From Streptomyces sp. TRM68367 (GTDB lineage Bacteria; Actinomycetota; Actinomycetes; Streptomycetales; Streptomycetaceae), in the NCBI RefSeq assembly GCF_014495685.1, contig NZ_JACTVI010000032.1, positions 1 to 64,000 of the forward strand: a stretch of 64,000 nt of DNA. The letters are read 5' to 3'. This document shows positions 51,856 through 60,595 of this stretch, one piece after another. The position numbers and the translations under genes were made by a program. The notes below the pieces were generated by a model, which saw nothing but the letters and a program-made list of their open reading frames with translations, did not search any database and was not told where the DNA came from. How positions within the stretch are numbered: position 1 is the first letter of the stretch; the number at the start of each line of letters is the position of its first letter.

Positions 51856-52344
51856 TCACAGCACGGCCCACGCCGCCGTGACCACAGCAAACCCCATGCC
51901 GCCCATCACCCACGCCAGCCGCGTCCGCAGCAGACCCCCCGCCACCACCACCGACGCCAGCAGCAGCGCACCACCCATCGGCACCCACGCGTACAGGATC
52001 CCGGCCGGACCGGAACGGACCACCTCCGCACTGCCCGGCTTCACCACCACCGTGTACGTCTGACCCTTCTCCACGGCAGCCGACCGCTCGATGACCACCC
52101 GCGCCCGCGCCCGCGACCCCTCGGACAACGGCGTGTACGGCCCCGTACAGGTCTCCGCACCACACCGCGTCACCTCGATCGTGCCGCGCTCACGCCCCTT
52201 GGTCAGCATCACGTACTGCGCCGTCCCCCACGACGCCCACACACCCGCGACGAGAATCAGCGCCGCGACCACACCCATCACCGCGAACCGCCCGAACCGC
52301 AGCGCGGCGAATGCGCCCTGAGAGGAGGAGACCGCAGAAGGCAT
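51856..52344 (-). CDS. Membrane protein with DUF3592-like loop
   Basis: 162 residues. Helix 1 (FAVMGVVAALILVAGVWASW), an extracytoplasmic domain with one disulphide-like pair (TRCGAETCTGPYTPL), then two close helices (LYAWVPMGGALLLASVVVAG, RLAWVMGGMGFAVVTAAWAV). The middle domain reads GSRARARVVIERSAAVEKGQ-TYTVVVKPGSAEVVRSG. No catalytic motif is visible. It lies 54 nt before the pth stop on the same strand, with transcription running from pth toward it, so it may be the last gene of that unit. The family name is tentative. Confidence 0.7.
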   Translation of the reverse strand: MPSAVSSSQGAFAALRFGRFAVMGVVAALILVAGVWASWGTAQYVMLTKGRERGTIEVTRCGAETCTGPYTPLSEGSRARARVVIERSAAVEKGQTYTVVVKPGSAEVVRSGPAGILYAWVPMGGALLLASVVVAGGLLRTRLAWVMGGMGFAVVTAAWAVL

Positions 52345-52398
52345 GGCGGCGATACTTGGCCATGCTCCCGCGGTCGGTCAACTCCAGCGGGGGACAAG

Positions 52399-53001
52399 TC
52401 AGGAGTTGTACGTGCTTTGCGCCCGCTCCAACCCCTCGATCACCAGACACTCCACCGCGTCCGCCGCCCGGTCCACGAAGTAGTCCAGCTCCTTGCGCTC
52501 CGCGGACGAGAAATCCTTCAGCACGTAGTCGGCCACCTGCATCCGGCCCGGAGGCCGCCCGATCCCGAACCGCACCCGGTGATACTCCGAACCCATCGCC
52601 TTCGTGACCGACTTCAGCCCGTTGTGCCCGTTGTCCCCGCCGCCCAGCTTCAACCGCAGCGCCCCGTAGTCGATGTCCAACTCGTCGTGAATCGCGACGA
52701 CGTTCGCCACCGGCACCTTGTAGAAGTCCCGCAGCGCGTTCACCGGACCGCCCGACAGATTCATGAACGACATCGGCTTCGCCAGCACCAACCGCCGGTT
52801 GGCCGGCCCCGGCGGCCCGATCCGCCCCTCAACCACCTGCGCCTGCGCCCTGCTCGCCCGCTTGAACCTCCCCCCGATCCGCTCGGCCAGCAGATCGGCC
52901 ACCATGAACCCGACGTTGTGCCGGTTCATGGCGTACTCCGCCCCCGGATTGCCGAGGCCCACGATCAGCCACGGGGCATTGGCGTCGGTCGTCACGTCCA
53001 T
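52399..53001 (-). CDS. pth: Peptidyl-tRNA hydrolase
   Basis: 200-residue esterase that frees tRNA from drop-off peptides. Seen: LIVGLGNPGAEYAMNRHNVG with catalytic His and Asn, KPMSFMNLSGGPVNALRDFY, and HDELDIDYGALRLKLGGGDN followed by GHNGLKS. The length is normal. It lies 75 nt after rplY on the same strand in the run glmU-prs-rplY-pth, conserved in Actinobacteria. Confidence 0.96.
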   Translation of the reverse strand: MDVTTDANAPWLIVGLGNPGAEYAMNRHNVGFMVADLLAERIGGRFKRASRAQAQVVEGRIGPPGPANRRLVLAKPMSFMNLSGGPVNALRDFYKVPVANVVAIHDELDIDYGALRLKLGGGDNGHNGLKSVTKAMGSEYHRVRFGIGRPPGRMQVADYVLKDFSSAERKELDYFVDRAADAVECLVIEGLERAQSTYNS

Positions 53002-53076
53002 GTCTCCTTCATACGCGTCGGCCGCTGCCCCGCACGGGAACAGCGGCCGACGACCGTCGAGAACGGCCGGCGAGGA

Positions 53077-53673
53077 TCAGGCCTCGGCGACCTCTTCGGC
53101 CTCGCCCTCGGCGCCCTCCGGCGCCTCCTCCGCCTGCGCGGACAGGACCTGCAGCACCACCGCGTCCTCGTCCACGTCCAGCGTCACACCGGACGGCAGG
53201 GTGATGTCCTTGGCCTGCACGGAGTCACCGGACGTCAGGCCATCGATCGAGACCGTCACGGACTCGGGGATGTGCGTCGCCTCGGCCAGCACCGGAAGCG
53301 CGTCCAGCACGTGCTCCAGCAGGTTGCCACCCGGCGCCAGCTCACCCTCGGTGTGCACCGGAATCTCGACGTTGACCTTCTCGCCGCTCTTCACGATCAG
53401 CAGGTCGACGTGGGTGAGGACGCCCTGGCGCAGGACGTCGCGCTGCACGGCCTTCGGGATGCAGAGCTCGGTCTTGCCCTCGATGTCCAGCGAGATCAGC
53501 ACGTTCGGCGTACGCAGCGCCATCAGCAGGTCGTGACCCGGCAGCGTCAGGTGCAGCGGGTCCCCACCATGCCCGTACAGCACACCCGGAACCTTGCTGT
53601 CACGACGGATACGACGCGCCGCACCCTTGCCGAACTCGCTGCGCGGCTCGGCGGAAATCTTCACCTCGGACAT
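53077..53673 (-). CDS. rplY: 50S ribosomal protein L25/general stress protein Ctc
   Basis: 198 residues: an N-terminal L25 5S rRNA-binding domain (KISAEPRSEFGKGAARRIRR, VPGVLYGHGGDPLHLTLPG) and the C-terminal TL5/Ctc domain (EKVNVEIPVHTEGELAPGGN) with an acidic Glu/Ala tail (EEAPEGAEGEAEEVAEA). ATG 53673 is chosen. GAGGAG stands 5-10 nt upstream, and the ATG two codons earlier overlaps it. It follows prs after 183 nt that include a hairpin. Confidence 0.96.
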   Translation of the reverse strand: MSEVKISAEPRSEFGKGAARRIRRDSKVPGVLYGHGGDPLHLTLPGHDLLMALRTPNVLISLDIEGKTELCIPKAVQRDVLRQGVLTHVDLLIVKSGEKVNVEIPVHTEGELAPGGNLLEHVLDALPVLAEATHIPESVTVSIDGLTSGDSVQAKDITLPSGVTLDVDEDAVVLQVLSAQAEEAPEGAEGEAEEVAEA

Positions 53674-53781
53674 GATCACTCCTCGAAGTCAGAAACGGAC
53701 GTGGTCACCCGGCCACGAACGGCCTGCTACGAAGAGCGCGTCGATTACGGACCGCCGTACGAGCCTCCTGAAGAAGCGGTA

Positions 53782-53831
53782 CGGCCTCCCTCGCCGAGCA
53801 ACTGCAACAGTCTACTCGGAGCGGGAGGCCG
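53782..53831 (-). terminator. Hairpin between prs and rplY
   Basis: CGGCCTCCC (53782-53790) pairs with GGGAGGCCG (53823-53831), with a smaller CCGAG/CTCGG stem inside. It lies 26 bases beyond the prs stop and may attenuate read-through into rplY. Confidence 0.65.
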
Positions 53832-53856
53832 CACCCAAAACGATCTCTCGTGACGC

Positions 53857-54837
53857 CTACTGCTCGTCGAACAGACTCGTCACCGAACCGTCCTCGAACA
53901 CCTCACGCACCGCGCTCGCGATCGTCGGCGCGATCGACAGCACCGAGATCTTGTCCAGATCCCGGCTCAGCTCACCCGGCGTCGGCAACGTGTTCGTGAA
54001 CACGAACTCACTCACCCGAGAGTTCTTCAACCGGTCCGCCGCCGGCCCCGACAGCACACCGTGCGTCGCGGTGACGATGACATCCTCGGCCCCGTGCGCG
54101 AACAACGCGTCCGCCGCCGCACAGATCGTCCCACCCGTGTCGATCATGTCGTCCACCAGCACACACACGCGGCCCTTGACCTCACCCACCACCTCGTGGA
54201 CGGTCACCTGGTTCGCCACGTCCTTGTCCCGCCGCTTGTGCACGATCGCCAGCGGCGCACCAAGCCGGTCACACCAGCGGTCCGCCACCCGGACCCGGCC
54301 GGCGTCCGGCGAGACCACCGTAAGCTTCTCCTTGTCGACCTTCGTACCGACATAGTCCGCCAACAGCGGCAACGCGAACAGATGATCCACCGGGCCGTCG
54401 AAGAAGCCCTGAATCTGGTCCGTGTGCAGATCCACCGTGAGGATCCGGTCCGCACCCGCCGACTTCATCATGTCCGCGATCAGACGCGCCGAAATAGGTT
54501 CACGCCCCCGGTGCTTCTTGTCCTGCCGCGCGTAACCGTAGAACGGCACGATGACCGTGATGGAGCGAGCCGACGCACGCTTCAACGCGTCGATCATGAT
54601 CAACTGCTCCATGATCCACTTGTTGATCGGAGCCGTGTGGCTCTGGATCAGGAAACAGTCCGCACCACGCGCCGACTCCTGATACCGCACATAGATCTCG
54701 CCGTTCGCGAAGTCGAAGGCCTTCGTCGGGACAACCCCGACACCCAGCTCGTGGGCGACCTCCTCGGCAAGCTCGGGGTGGGCGCGGCCGGAGAAGAACA
54801 TCAACTTCTTCTCGCCGGTCGTCTTGATCCCGGTCAC
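53857..54837 (-). CDS. prs: Ribose-phosphate pyrophosphokinase
   Basis: 326-residue class I PRPP synthase. Seen: MFFSGRAHPELAEEVAHELG, FPYGYARQDKK-type segment VPFYGYARQDKKHRGREPIS, metal site DLHTDQIQGFFDGPVDHLFA and PRPP loop VLVDDMIDTGGTICAAADAL. It supplies PRPP for purines, pyrimidines, His and Trp. GTG 54837 is used. It stands 133 nt after glmU on the same strand. Confidence 0.97.
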   Translation of the reverse strand: MTGIKTTGEKKLMFFSGRAHPELAEEVAHELGVGVVPTKAFDFANGEIYVRYQESARGADCFLIQSHTAPINKWIMEQLIMIDALKRASARSITVIVPFYGYARQDKKHRGREPISARLIADMMKSAGADRILTVDLHTDQIQGFFDGPVDHLFALPLLADYVGTKVDKEKLTVVSPDAGRVRVADRWCDRLGAPLAIVHKRRDKDVANQVTVHEVVGEVKGRVCVLVDDMIDTGGTICAAADALFAHGAEDVIVTATHGVLSGPAADRLKNSRVSEFVFTNTLPTPGELSRDLDKISVLSIAPTIASAVREVFEDGSVTSLFDEQ

Positions 54838-54970
54838 AGCACTTTCTCCTCAGAGGTTGCAGCTGGATGCGGACAGACCGTCACAGCTGGGTAGTCAACG
54901 GCCGTCTCAGCTGGTGGGGTGGGGATGTGCACTTATCACGGTACGCCGACTTTGCCGCACCGGTCTCCGG

Positions 54971-56419
54971 TCAGCCCTCCTCGGCCGCCGCCCGGGAAGC
55001 CGCCTCAGCCGCCTTCGCAGCCGCACTCCCCGGACGCTTACGAGCCACCCAACCCTCGATATTCCGCTGCTGACCACGGGCCACAGCCAGCGAACCGGGC
55101 GGCACATCCTTCGTGATCACAGAGCCGGCAGCCGTGTAAGCACCGTCCCCAACCGTGACAGGCGCCACAAACATGTTGTCCGAACCGGTACGGCAATGAG
55201 AGCCCACCGTCGTGTGGTGCTTTTCCTGCCCGTCGTAGTTCACAAACACACTCGCGGCACCGATGTTCGTGTGCTCACCGATCGTCGCATCACCGACATA
55301 GGACAGATGCGGCACCTTGGTGCTCTCCCCGATGGACGCGTTCTTCGTCTCGACGTACGTACCGATCTTGCCCCTGAGCCCCAGCCGCGTCCCCGGCCGC
55401 AGATACGCATACGGCCCCACAGACGCCTCCGGCCCGATCTCCGCGCCCAGGGCGACTGTGTTGTCCACCCGCGCACCCGCACCCACCCGCGTGTCCGTCA
55501 GCCGCGAATCGGGCCCGACCTCCGAGCCCTCGCCGAGGTGAGTCGACCCATGCAGCTGCGTGCCCGGATGCACCACCACGTCCTGCTCGAACGAGACGGT
55601 CACGTCCACCCACGTCGTCGCCGGATCGACGACCGTGACCCCACCGAGCATCGCCCGCGTCAGCAGGCGGTCATTGAGAATCCGCCGCGCCTGCGCCAAC
55701 TGCACCCGGTTGTTGATCCCGGCGATCTCCCGATGATCCGCGGCCACACAGGCCCCCACACGGTGCCCCGCCTCGCGCAGAATCCCGAGCACATCCGTCA
55801 GGTACTCCTCACCCTGACTGTTGTCCGTACGCACCTTCTTCAGCGCATCGGCGAGCAGTTCCCCGTCGAACGCGAACACCCCCGAGTTGATCTCCCGGAT
55901 CACCCGCTGCACCTCGGTCGCGTCCTTGTGCTCCACGATCGCCGTCACGGCGCCCGAGGCGTCGTCCCGCACGATACGGCCGTAACCGGTCGCGTCCGGG
56001 ACCTCGGCGGTCAGTACGGTGACGGCGTTGCCGTCCGCACGGTGCGTCTGCGCGAGCCGGCGCAGCGTCTCGCCGGTGAGCAGCGGAGTGTCCCCGCATA
56101 CGACGACCACAGTGCCGTCCGCCGAACCGCCGAGCTCGTCCAGGCCCATCCGCACGGCATGCCCCGTGCCGTTCTGCTCGGCCTGGACGGCGGTCCGCAC
56201 CTCGGCGTCCACCTCGGCCAGATGTGCGGTCACCTTCTCCCGCGCGTGACCGACCACGACGACCAGATGCTCGGGCTGCAACTCACGCGCGGCGGCCAGC
56301 ACATGGCCCACCAGCGAACGGCCACAGATCTCGTGCAGAACCTTCGGTGTGGCCGACTTCATACGGGTGCCCTCACCCGCTGCAAGAACGACGACGGCTG
56401 CCGGGCGGTTGGCGCTCAC
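54971..56419 (-). CDS. glmU: Bifunctional UDP-GlcNAc pyrophosphorylase / GlcN-1-P acetyltransferase
   Basis: 482-residue enzyme making UDP-N-acetylglucosamine for the wall. The N-terminal uridyltransferase has VVVLAAGEGTRMKSATPKVL, VVCGDTPLLTGETL and EEYLTDVLG. The C-terminal left-handed beta-helix has hexapeptide repeats (LGLRGKIGTYVETKNASIGE, HTNIGAASVFVNYDGQEKHH) and the acetyltransferase His in the KHHTTVG segment. GTG 56419 gives VSANRPAAVVVLAAG. It lies 124 nt after tRNA-Gln and heads glmU-prs-rplY-pth. Confidence 0.97.
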   Translation of the reverse strand: MSANRPAAVVVLAAGEGTRMKSATPKVLHEICGRSLVGHVLAAARELQPEHLVVVVGHAREKVTAHLAEVDAEVRTAVQAEQNGTGHAVRMGLDELGGSADGTVVVVCGDTPLLTGETLRRLAQTHRADGNAVTVLTAEVPDATGYGRIVRDDASGAVTAIVEHKDATEVQRVIREINSGVFAFDGELLADALKKVRTDNSQGEEYLTDVLGILREAGHRVGACVAADHREIAGINNRVQLAQARRILNDRLLTRAMLGGVTVVDPATTWVDVTVSFEQDVVVHPGTQLHGSTHLGEGSEVGPDSRLTDTRVGAGARVDNTVALGAEIGPEASVGPYAYLRPGTRLGLRGKIGTYVETKNASIGESTKVPHLSYVGDATIGEHTNIGAASVFVNYDGQEKHHTTVGSHCRTGSDNMFVAPVTVGDGAYTAAGSVITKDVPPGSLAVARGQQRNIEGWVARKRPGSAAAKAAEAASRAAAEEG

Positions 56420-56543
56420 GGGATGCCCTTCGGCTATGGAGGGGTGGGGGTGGACATCCGCAGGATACCGGGGGGATTCGGGGAGGATATGGGTGCGGGT
56501 CCTGGCCGAAGGATCACCGGTCAGGACCCGAACTGTGCAGTTG

Positions 56544-56615
56544 CTCCCCTGCCAGGACTCGAACCTGGAACGATCCATCCAAAGTGGACAGTGTTGCCTA
56601 TTACACCACAGGGGA
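56544..56615 (-). tRNA. tRNA-Gln(TTG)
   Basis: 72-nt cloverleaf on the minus strand. Acceptor TCCCCTG/CAGGGGA. D-stem GTGT/ACAC. Anticodon stem GTCCA/TGGAT with loop CTTTGGA, anticodon TTG. T-stem CCAGG/CCTGG with TTCGAGT. Discriminator G, with no encoded CCA. It lies 12 nt after an HTH gene and 124 nt before glmU. Confidence 0.95.
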
Positions 56616-56627
56616 CCATAAACCCGG

Positions 56628-57506
56628 CTAATCGGACATCTCGCCAACCGGCTGGGCGGCTCCCAACACTATGCCGTACCAAGAGCCTTCGATGCGACGG
56701 TACAAGTCCGCTCCCTTCAGGACTTTGATCACCAGGCAGCCTCGGTAGGTGTCGCCGACGTTCTTGCGGAACGTCTTGGGGTTGTACTTCTTGAGGGTTG
56801 TCTTGTTGAACGTGCAGCGGTCGGCGCCCACGAGGTCGGCCCAGTACTGCTCGGCGCCCGCCACGTCTGCGGTCTCGTGGATCATGACGTTGAACCGCAG
56901 GCGCTCGCGTTCGACGCCGAGGAGGTCGAGCCAGGCGAGAAAGACCTTGATCATGCCGGGGTCGCTGTTGACGAAGGCGACGTTCTCGCGGCGGTCGTAC
57001 GGCTTGTCTTTGCCGCCCTCGGCCCAATAGAGGCCCACGCCCACCAGGAACAGCTCCCGCGCCGAGAGGTCTCCGACCGCCTGCTTGGCGGCCTCCTTGG
57101 CGCGCTGTCGCTCCTCGTCCCTCAGATGCAGCTTCGCCTCCCAGCCGCGCCGGGCGATCGCTGCCGCCTCCTCGGGGCTGCGCTTGCGTTCCGGTTTCGG
57201 CAGATCCCGTACCCACAACGAGATCGAACTCTTCGAGCACCCCAGCTCCACCTGGATCTGGTCGTAGGTCCAGCCCTGGAGCCGGAGTTCCCTCGCCTTC
57301 TGCCTCAGGTCGTCCTTGGCGTTCGGGCGCCTGGTCCACTCCGGGGGCGGTTCGCCCTCCAGGAGGCGGCTGAGGATGTCGTTGTTGTCGACGTGCAGCC
57401 GGTCGCGGATCTGGCGTCGGCTGAGTCCTGCGCGCCGCAGCGAAACCGCCCGTTCCCGCAGGCCTTCGAAGTCGGCGTATTTGTCGCTGGTATGTGCCAT
57501 AGGCAT
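56628..57506 (-). CDS. HTH protein with LAGLIDADG-like domain, next to tRNA-Gln
   Basis: 292 residues. Two N-terminal helix-turn-helix segments (RERAVSLRRAGLSRRQIRDR, LRLQGWTYDQIQVELGCSKS), a charged coiled linker (AAIARRGWEAKLHLRDEERQ), then a domain with LFLVGVGLYWAEGGKDKPYD, ENVAFVNSDPGMIKVFLAWL and ERLRFNVMIHETADVAGAEQ. The LYxAEG...FxNSDPxMI pattern is that of LAGLIDADG-type homing endonucleases and their relatives. The stop is 12 bases before the tRNA and both are on the minus strand. It may be a domesticated endonuclease that targets the tRNA locus. ATG 57506 or 57500 starts it. Confidence 0.7.
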   Translation of the reverse strand: MPMAHTSDKYADFEGLRERAVSLRRAGLSRRQIRDRLHVDNNDILSRLLEGEPPPEWTRRPNAKDDLRQKARELRLQGWTYDQIQVELGCSKSSISLWVRDLPKPERKRSPEEAAAIARRGWEAKLHLRDEERQRAKEAAKQAVGDLSARELFLVGVGLYWAEGGKDKPYDRRENVAFVNSDPGMIKVFLAWLDLLGVERERLRFNVMIHETADVAGAEQYWADLVGADRCTFNKTTLKKYNPKTFRKNVGDTYRGCLVIKVLKGADLYRRIEGSWYGIVLGAAQPVGEMSD

Positions 57507-57669
57507 ACCGTCCGGGCGGAATGATGGGTTCCGGGGTCGAACGCGGTGAGCGATTCAGCAGTTCGAGGGATTTTCGGGTCGTTTCGCAGCCGGTCGGTCA
57601 CGGAGTGTGGTGTAGGCCTGTCGGCGAACTCGCCGGAAAAGCGGGGCGCGGCGCCCGTAGGCTGGAGGC

Positions 57670-58995
57670 ATGACCACGACGGGGGAAGAGCCCGCGACGG
57701 CCCGGGGAGGGCCGTTGTGGTGGGATCGGCGCCGCAGTGCGCTGCTGGATGTGAGCCTGGCTGTGGTGTCCGCGCTGGAGGCGGGCATCGAGGGGTATCC
57801 GTTCGCCAAGGAGGCGGGGATTCCGGCGGGCGCGGGGGTGTTGTTCGGTCTGCTGGCCGGTTCCGTACTGGTGGTGCGGCGGAAGTGGCCGATCGCGGTG
57901 GTGCTGGTGTCGATCGCCGTCGCGCCGGCGTGGATGGGTTTTCTGATGGGCGTGGTCGGTCTGTACACGCTGGCCGCGTCGGAGCTGCCGCGGCGGATCA
58001 TCGCGTCGCTGGCGGGGATGTCCCTGGTGGGGATGCTCGTCGTGACGTTCGTGCGGGTGCAGCAGAGCGGGGCGCGGGGGGATCAGAATCTCGGTGAGTG
58101 GTTCGTGCCGTTCGCGGCGATCACGATTTCGCTGGGGCTGACGGCTCCGCCGTTGCTGCTGGGTCTGTATGTGGGGGCGCGGCGGCGGCTGATGGAGAGT
58201 CTGCGGGAGCGTGCGGACAGCCTGGAGCGTGAGCTTCAGTTGTTGGCGGAGCGTGCGGAGGAGCGGGCCGAGTGGGCGCGGAACGAGGAGCGGACGCGGA
58301 TCGCGCGTGAGATGCATGACGTGGTGGCGCATCGGGTGAGTCTGATGGTGGTGCATGCCGCGGCGTTGCAGGCCGTTGCCCGGAAGGATCCGGAGAAGGC
58401 CGTGAAGAACGCGGCGCTGGTGGGGGACATGGGGCGGCAGGCGCTGACCGAGTTGCGGGAGATGCTCGGGGTGCTGCGCAGTGGTGAGGAGTCGGGGCGG
58501 CGTCGTGAGCGTGCGGCGTCGGTGCCGTTGGCGGCGGTGGGTGCGGCGGCGGCCGCGGCGGCGTCGCGTGCGGTGGATGATGAGGGCGCCGGGGTGGAGG
58601 GGCCGTGTCTGTCGGAGTTGGACGAGTTGGTGGGGCAGTCGGCGGCGGCGGGGATGGTGGTGGATCTGTCGGTGGAGGGTGAGGTGCGGTCGTATGCGCC
58701 GGAGGTCGAGCAGACGGCGTATCGGGTGGTGCAGGAGGCGTTGACGAACGTGCACAAGCATGCGGCGGGGGCGAAGACGCATGTGCGGTTGGCGCATCGG
58801 TCGTCGGAGATCGCGATGCAGGTGGAGAACGAGCCGCCGCCGGAAGTGGCGTCGGCGGGGTCGGTGGGGTTGCCGTCCGGGGGGAATGGTCTGGTGGGGA
58901 TGAAGGAGCGGGTTTCGGCGCTGGGTGGTGTGTTCGTGTCGGGGCCGACGGATGCGGGGGGATTTCGGGTGTCGGCGGTGATTCCGGCGGCGTAG
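57670..58995 (+). CDS. Sensor histidine kinase (HisKA_3), orphan
   Basis: 441 residues. Four or five helices fill the first 165 residues (AGVLFGLLAGSVLVVRRKW, PIAVVLVSIAVAPAWMGFLM). A long coiled segment (RERADSLERELQLLAERAEE) leads to the His box TRIAREMHDVVAHRVSLMVV with His216. The ATPase part has YRVVQEALTNVHKHAAGAKT and GNGLVGMKERVSALGG. Between the two lies an Ala-rich insertion (AAVGAAAAAAASRAVDD). No response-regulator gene is adjacent, so the partner is elsewhere, perhaps one of the orphan LuxR regulators in this window. ATG 57670 follows GGAGGC. Confidence 0.9.
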   Translation: MTTTGEEPATARGGPLWWDRRRSALLDVSLAVVSALEAGIEGYPFAKEAGIPAGAGVLFGLLAGSVLVVRRKWPIAVVLVSIAVAPAWMGFLMGVVGLYTLAASELPRRIIASLAGMSLVGMLVVTFVRVQQSGARGDQNLGEWFVPFAAITISLGLTAPPLLLGLYVGARRRLMESLRERADSLERELQLLAERAEERAEWARNEERTRIAREMHDVVAHRVSLMVVHAAALQAVARKDPEKAVKNAALVGDMGRQALTELREMLGVLRSGEESGRRRERAASVPLAAVGAAAAAAASRAVDDEGAGVEGPCLSELDELVGQSAAAGMVVDLSVEGEVRSYAPEVEQTAYRVVQEALTNVHKHAAGAKTHVRLAHRSSEIAMQVENEPPPEVASAGSVGLPSGGNGLVGMKERVSALGGVFVSGPTDAGGFRVSAVIPAA

Positions 58996-59109
58996 GCGGT
59001 GCCGGCGTGGTGGGCGCTGTCGTAGAACGGGCCTCGCAGTGGAGGGTGCCGTCGTGGGGCGGGCGTCGTGGCGGGGTGCCGTGGCGGGGTGCCGTGGCCA
59101 CCGGTGGTG

Positions 59110-59604
59110 TCAGCCTGCGGTGAGTCGTACGGGTTCGATGCCGGCGACGAGGGTGGCCAGGGCGTGGTCGATGTCGGGGCCGAGGTACCAGTCGCCGGTG
59201 TGGTCGAGGGTGTAGACGCGGCCTTCGGTGTCGATGGCGAGGAGGGCCTGGGTGTCGGTTTCGGCGCCGAGGGGGCAGACCTCGGTGTCGAGGGCGCGGC
59301 CGAGGTCGCCGAGGGTGCGGGCCATGTGGAGGCCGTGCAGGGGGTCGAGGTGGAGGGCTGCGGGGGCGACCTGGCGGCCGGGGCCGGTGGGGGTGATGTG
59401 CAGGCCGCCGAATTCGGCCCAGGCTTCCACGGAGGCGGGGAAGACGGTGTGGCGGTGTCCGGCGGGTGAGGTGTGTTCGCGCAGGGTGTCGGCCCAGATC
59501 TCGGCCTGCTTGATGTCCCAGCGTCCGGGCTGCCAGCCGGCGGCGCGCAGGGCGGCGTCGACGGGGACGGGGAAGCGGGTGGTGGAGGTGCGGTCGGTGT
59601 GCAT
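59110..59604 (-). CDS. SUKH-3 family immunity-type protein
   Basis: 164 residues: VDAALRAAGWQPGRWDIKQA, EAWAEFGGLHITPTGPGR, then the family signature CPLGAETDTQALLAIDTEGR followed by VYTLDHTGDWYLGPDIDHAL. SUKH-3 proteins are predicted antidotes to polymorphic toxins. It stands 45 nt after the YwqJ-like deaminase gene on the same strand, the pairing expected for an effector and its inhibitor. Its binding partner is inferred. Confidence 0.85.
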   Translation of the reverse strand: MHTDRTSTTRFPVPVDAALRAAGWQPGRWDIKQAEIWADTLREHTSPAGHRHTVFPASVEAWAEFGGLHITPTGPGRQVAPAALHLDPLHGLHMARTLGDLGRALDTEVCPLGAETDTQALLAIDTEGRVYTLDHTGDWYLGPDIDHALATLVAGIEPVRLTAG

Positions 59605-59649
59605 CGGCCCTTCGATCGTCGTGCGGTGCTGACGCGCTGGTCGCGGGTG

Positions 59650-60189
59650 TCAGCCGGTTGCGGTGGGGTCGACGATGCGGACGCCGAAGTGGGCGCTGAG
59701 GGCGGTGCAGGCGCGGCAGGGGGTGGCGAAGCTGCCGTGCAGGGGGTCGCCGTCCTCGCGGATGCGGCGGGCGGTGAGTTTGGCCTGTTTGAGGGCTTTG
59801 CGGGCTTCGCCGTTGGTCATGGGTTTGCGGGCGGCGCGTTTGCTGCGGGCGGCGTCGGCGGCGGCGATGTGCCGGGAGATGAGGATGGTTTCGGCGCATC
59901 TGCCGGTGAAGCGGTCGCGCTGGCCGCTGGTGAGGGTGTCGAGGAAGTCCTGGACGAGGGGGTGCAGGGCGGGGGGTGTGTCGCCGCGTGCGGCGGTGCC
60001 GGTGAGGGTGGCGCCGCGGACGGAGAGGGCGGCGGCGACGGTGGGCAGGATGCCGTCGCGGCGGTGGTGGAGGACGGGGGTGTGGGGGGTGTCGGTGGCG
60101 CTCCAGCCGATGCGGGGGTCGCCTGCGGGGCCGTCGGTGCGGGGGTCGCCGGAGCGGCCCGTGTGTGGGCCCGTCTGCGTCGCGCTCAT
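59650..60189 (-). CDS. YwqJ-related nucleic-acid/nucleotide deaminase
   Basis: 179 residues. The zinc deaminase motifs are present: Cys98-Ala-Glu100 in GRCAETILISRHI and Cys158-x-x-Cys161 in FATPCRACTALSAHFGV. A basic helical insert (SKRAARKPMTNGEARKALKQ) lies between them. The N-terminal 45 residues are low-complexity. YwqJ deaminases are usually C-terminal toxin domains. Here the gene encodes the domain alone, with no export signal, paired with a SUKH-3 gene. Start ATG 60189 has AGGAGGGG 9 nt upstream, while two ATGs are too close to it. Confidence 0.82.
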   Translation of the reverse strand: MSATQTGPHTGRSGDPRTDGPAGDPRIGWSATDTPHTPVLHHRRDGILPTVAAALSVRGATLTGTAARGDTPPALHPLVQDFLDTLTSGQRDRFTGRCAETILISRHIAAADAARSKRAARKPMTNGEARKALKQAKLTARRIREDGDPLHGSFATPCRACTALSAHFGVRIVDPTATG

Positions 60190-60595
60190 GATCATCATCC
60201 CCTCCTGAGCATCCCCCCGGGGGTCACAGACTGCCAAATGGCGTGGCTGGTGCGGAAGCTGGGGCGGGCGACACGCCCGGGTTTGGGCAGGCTGTCACGG
60301 GAGGGTGACGGCTGGTCACGGAAGCGGAGGGGGCGGTGACTGGTGCCGGTGACCGGCGTCGGCGTACCGCATAGGCTGTCGGCACCGCGATCCATGCGGT
60401 CGACGCGTGTCGTCGTATGGGCGGAGCGTGGGAAAGCGCGTGCGGTAACCATGTGTGGACAGCACGTGTGGACAGCACGTGTGGACAGCACGTGTGGACG
60501 AGAAGCCGAAAGGCAGACGTGACAGTCGATACGGGCCGTAGTGCACCCGTGGGGGTGGGTACGGGTCGTACAGAGTGCCGCAGGGGGCAACCGCC
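60190..60595. other. Divergent regulatory interval of the SUKH/deaminase cluster
   Basis: 406 bases between divergent genes contain no gene. The notable content is the four-copy 13-bp tandem repeat at 60450-60500. The rest is G-rich and includes GTACGGGTCGTACAG near 60560. Promoters for both directions must lie here but cannot be assigned. Confidence 0.5.
60450..60500. repeat. Four tandem 13-bp repeats (CACGTGTGGACAG)
   Basis: Copies at 60450-60462 (one mismatch, CATGTGTGGACAG), 60463-60475, 60476-60488 and 60489-60500 (diverging at the end). Each perfect copy holds the palindrome CACGTG, so this hexamer recurs every 13 bp. It lies about 96 bp before the SUKH gene and 260 bp from the deaminase. 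Confidence 0.95.

Noticed and set aside
54838..54970. A regulatory site with CAGCTG twice between prs and glmU
   Set aside because: Two short hexamers in an uneven context are expected by chance in this GC-rich DNA.
57598..58797. A 399-codon minus-strand frame over the orphan kinase
   Set aside because: His/Arg/Pro-rich antisense of a clear histidine kinase.
60450..60500. A CRISPR array
   Set aside because: The 13-bp units are directly adjacent without spacers, and no cas genes are present.
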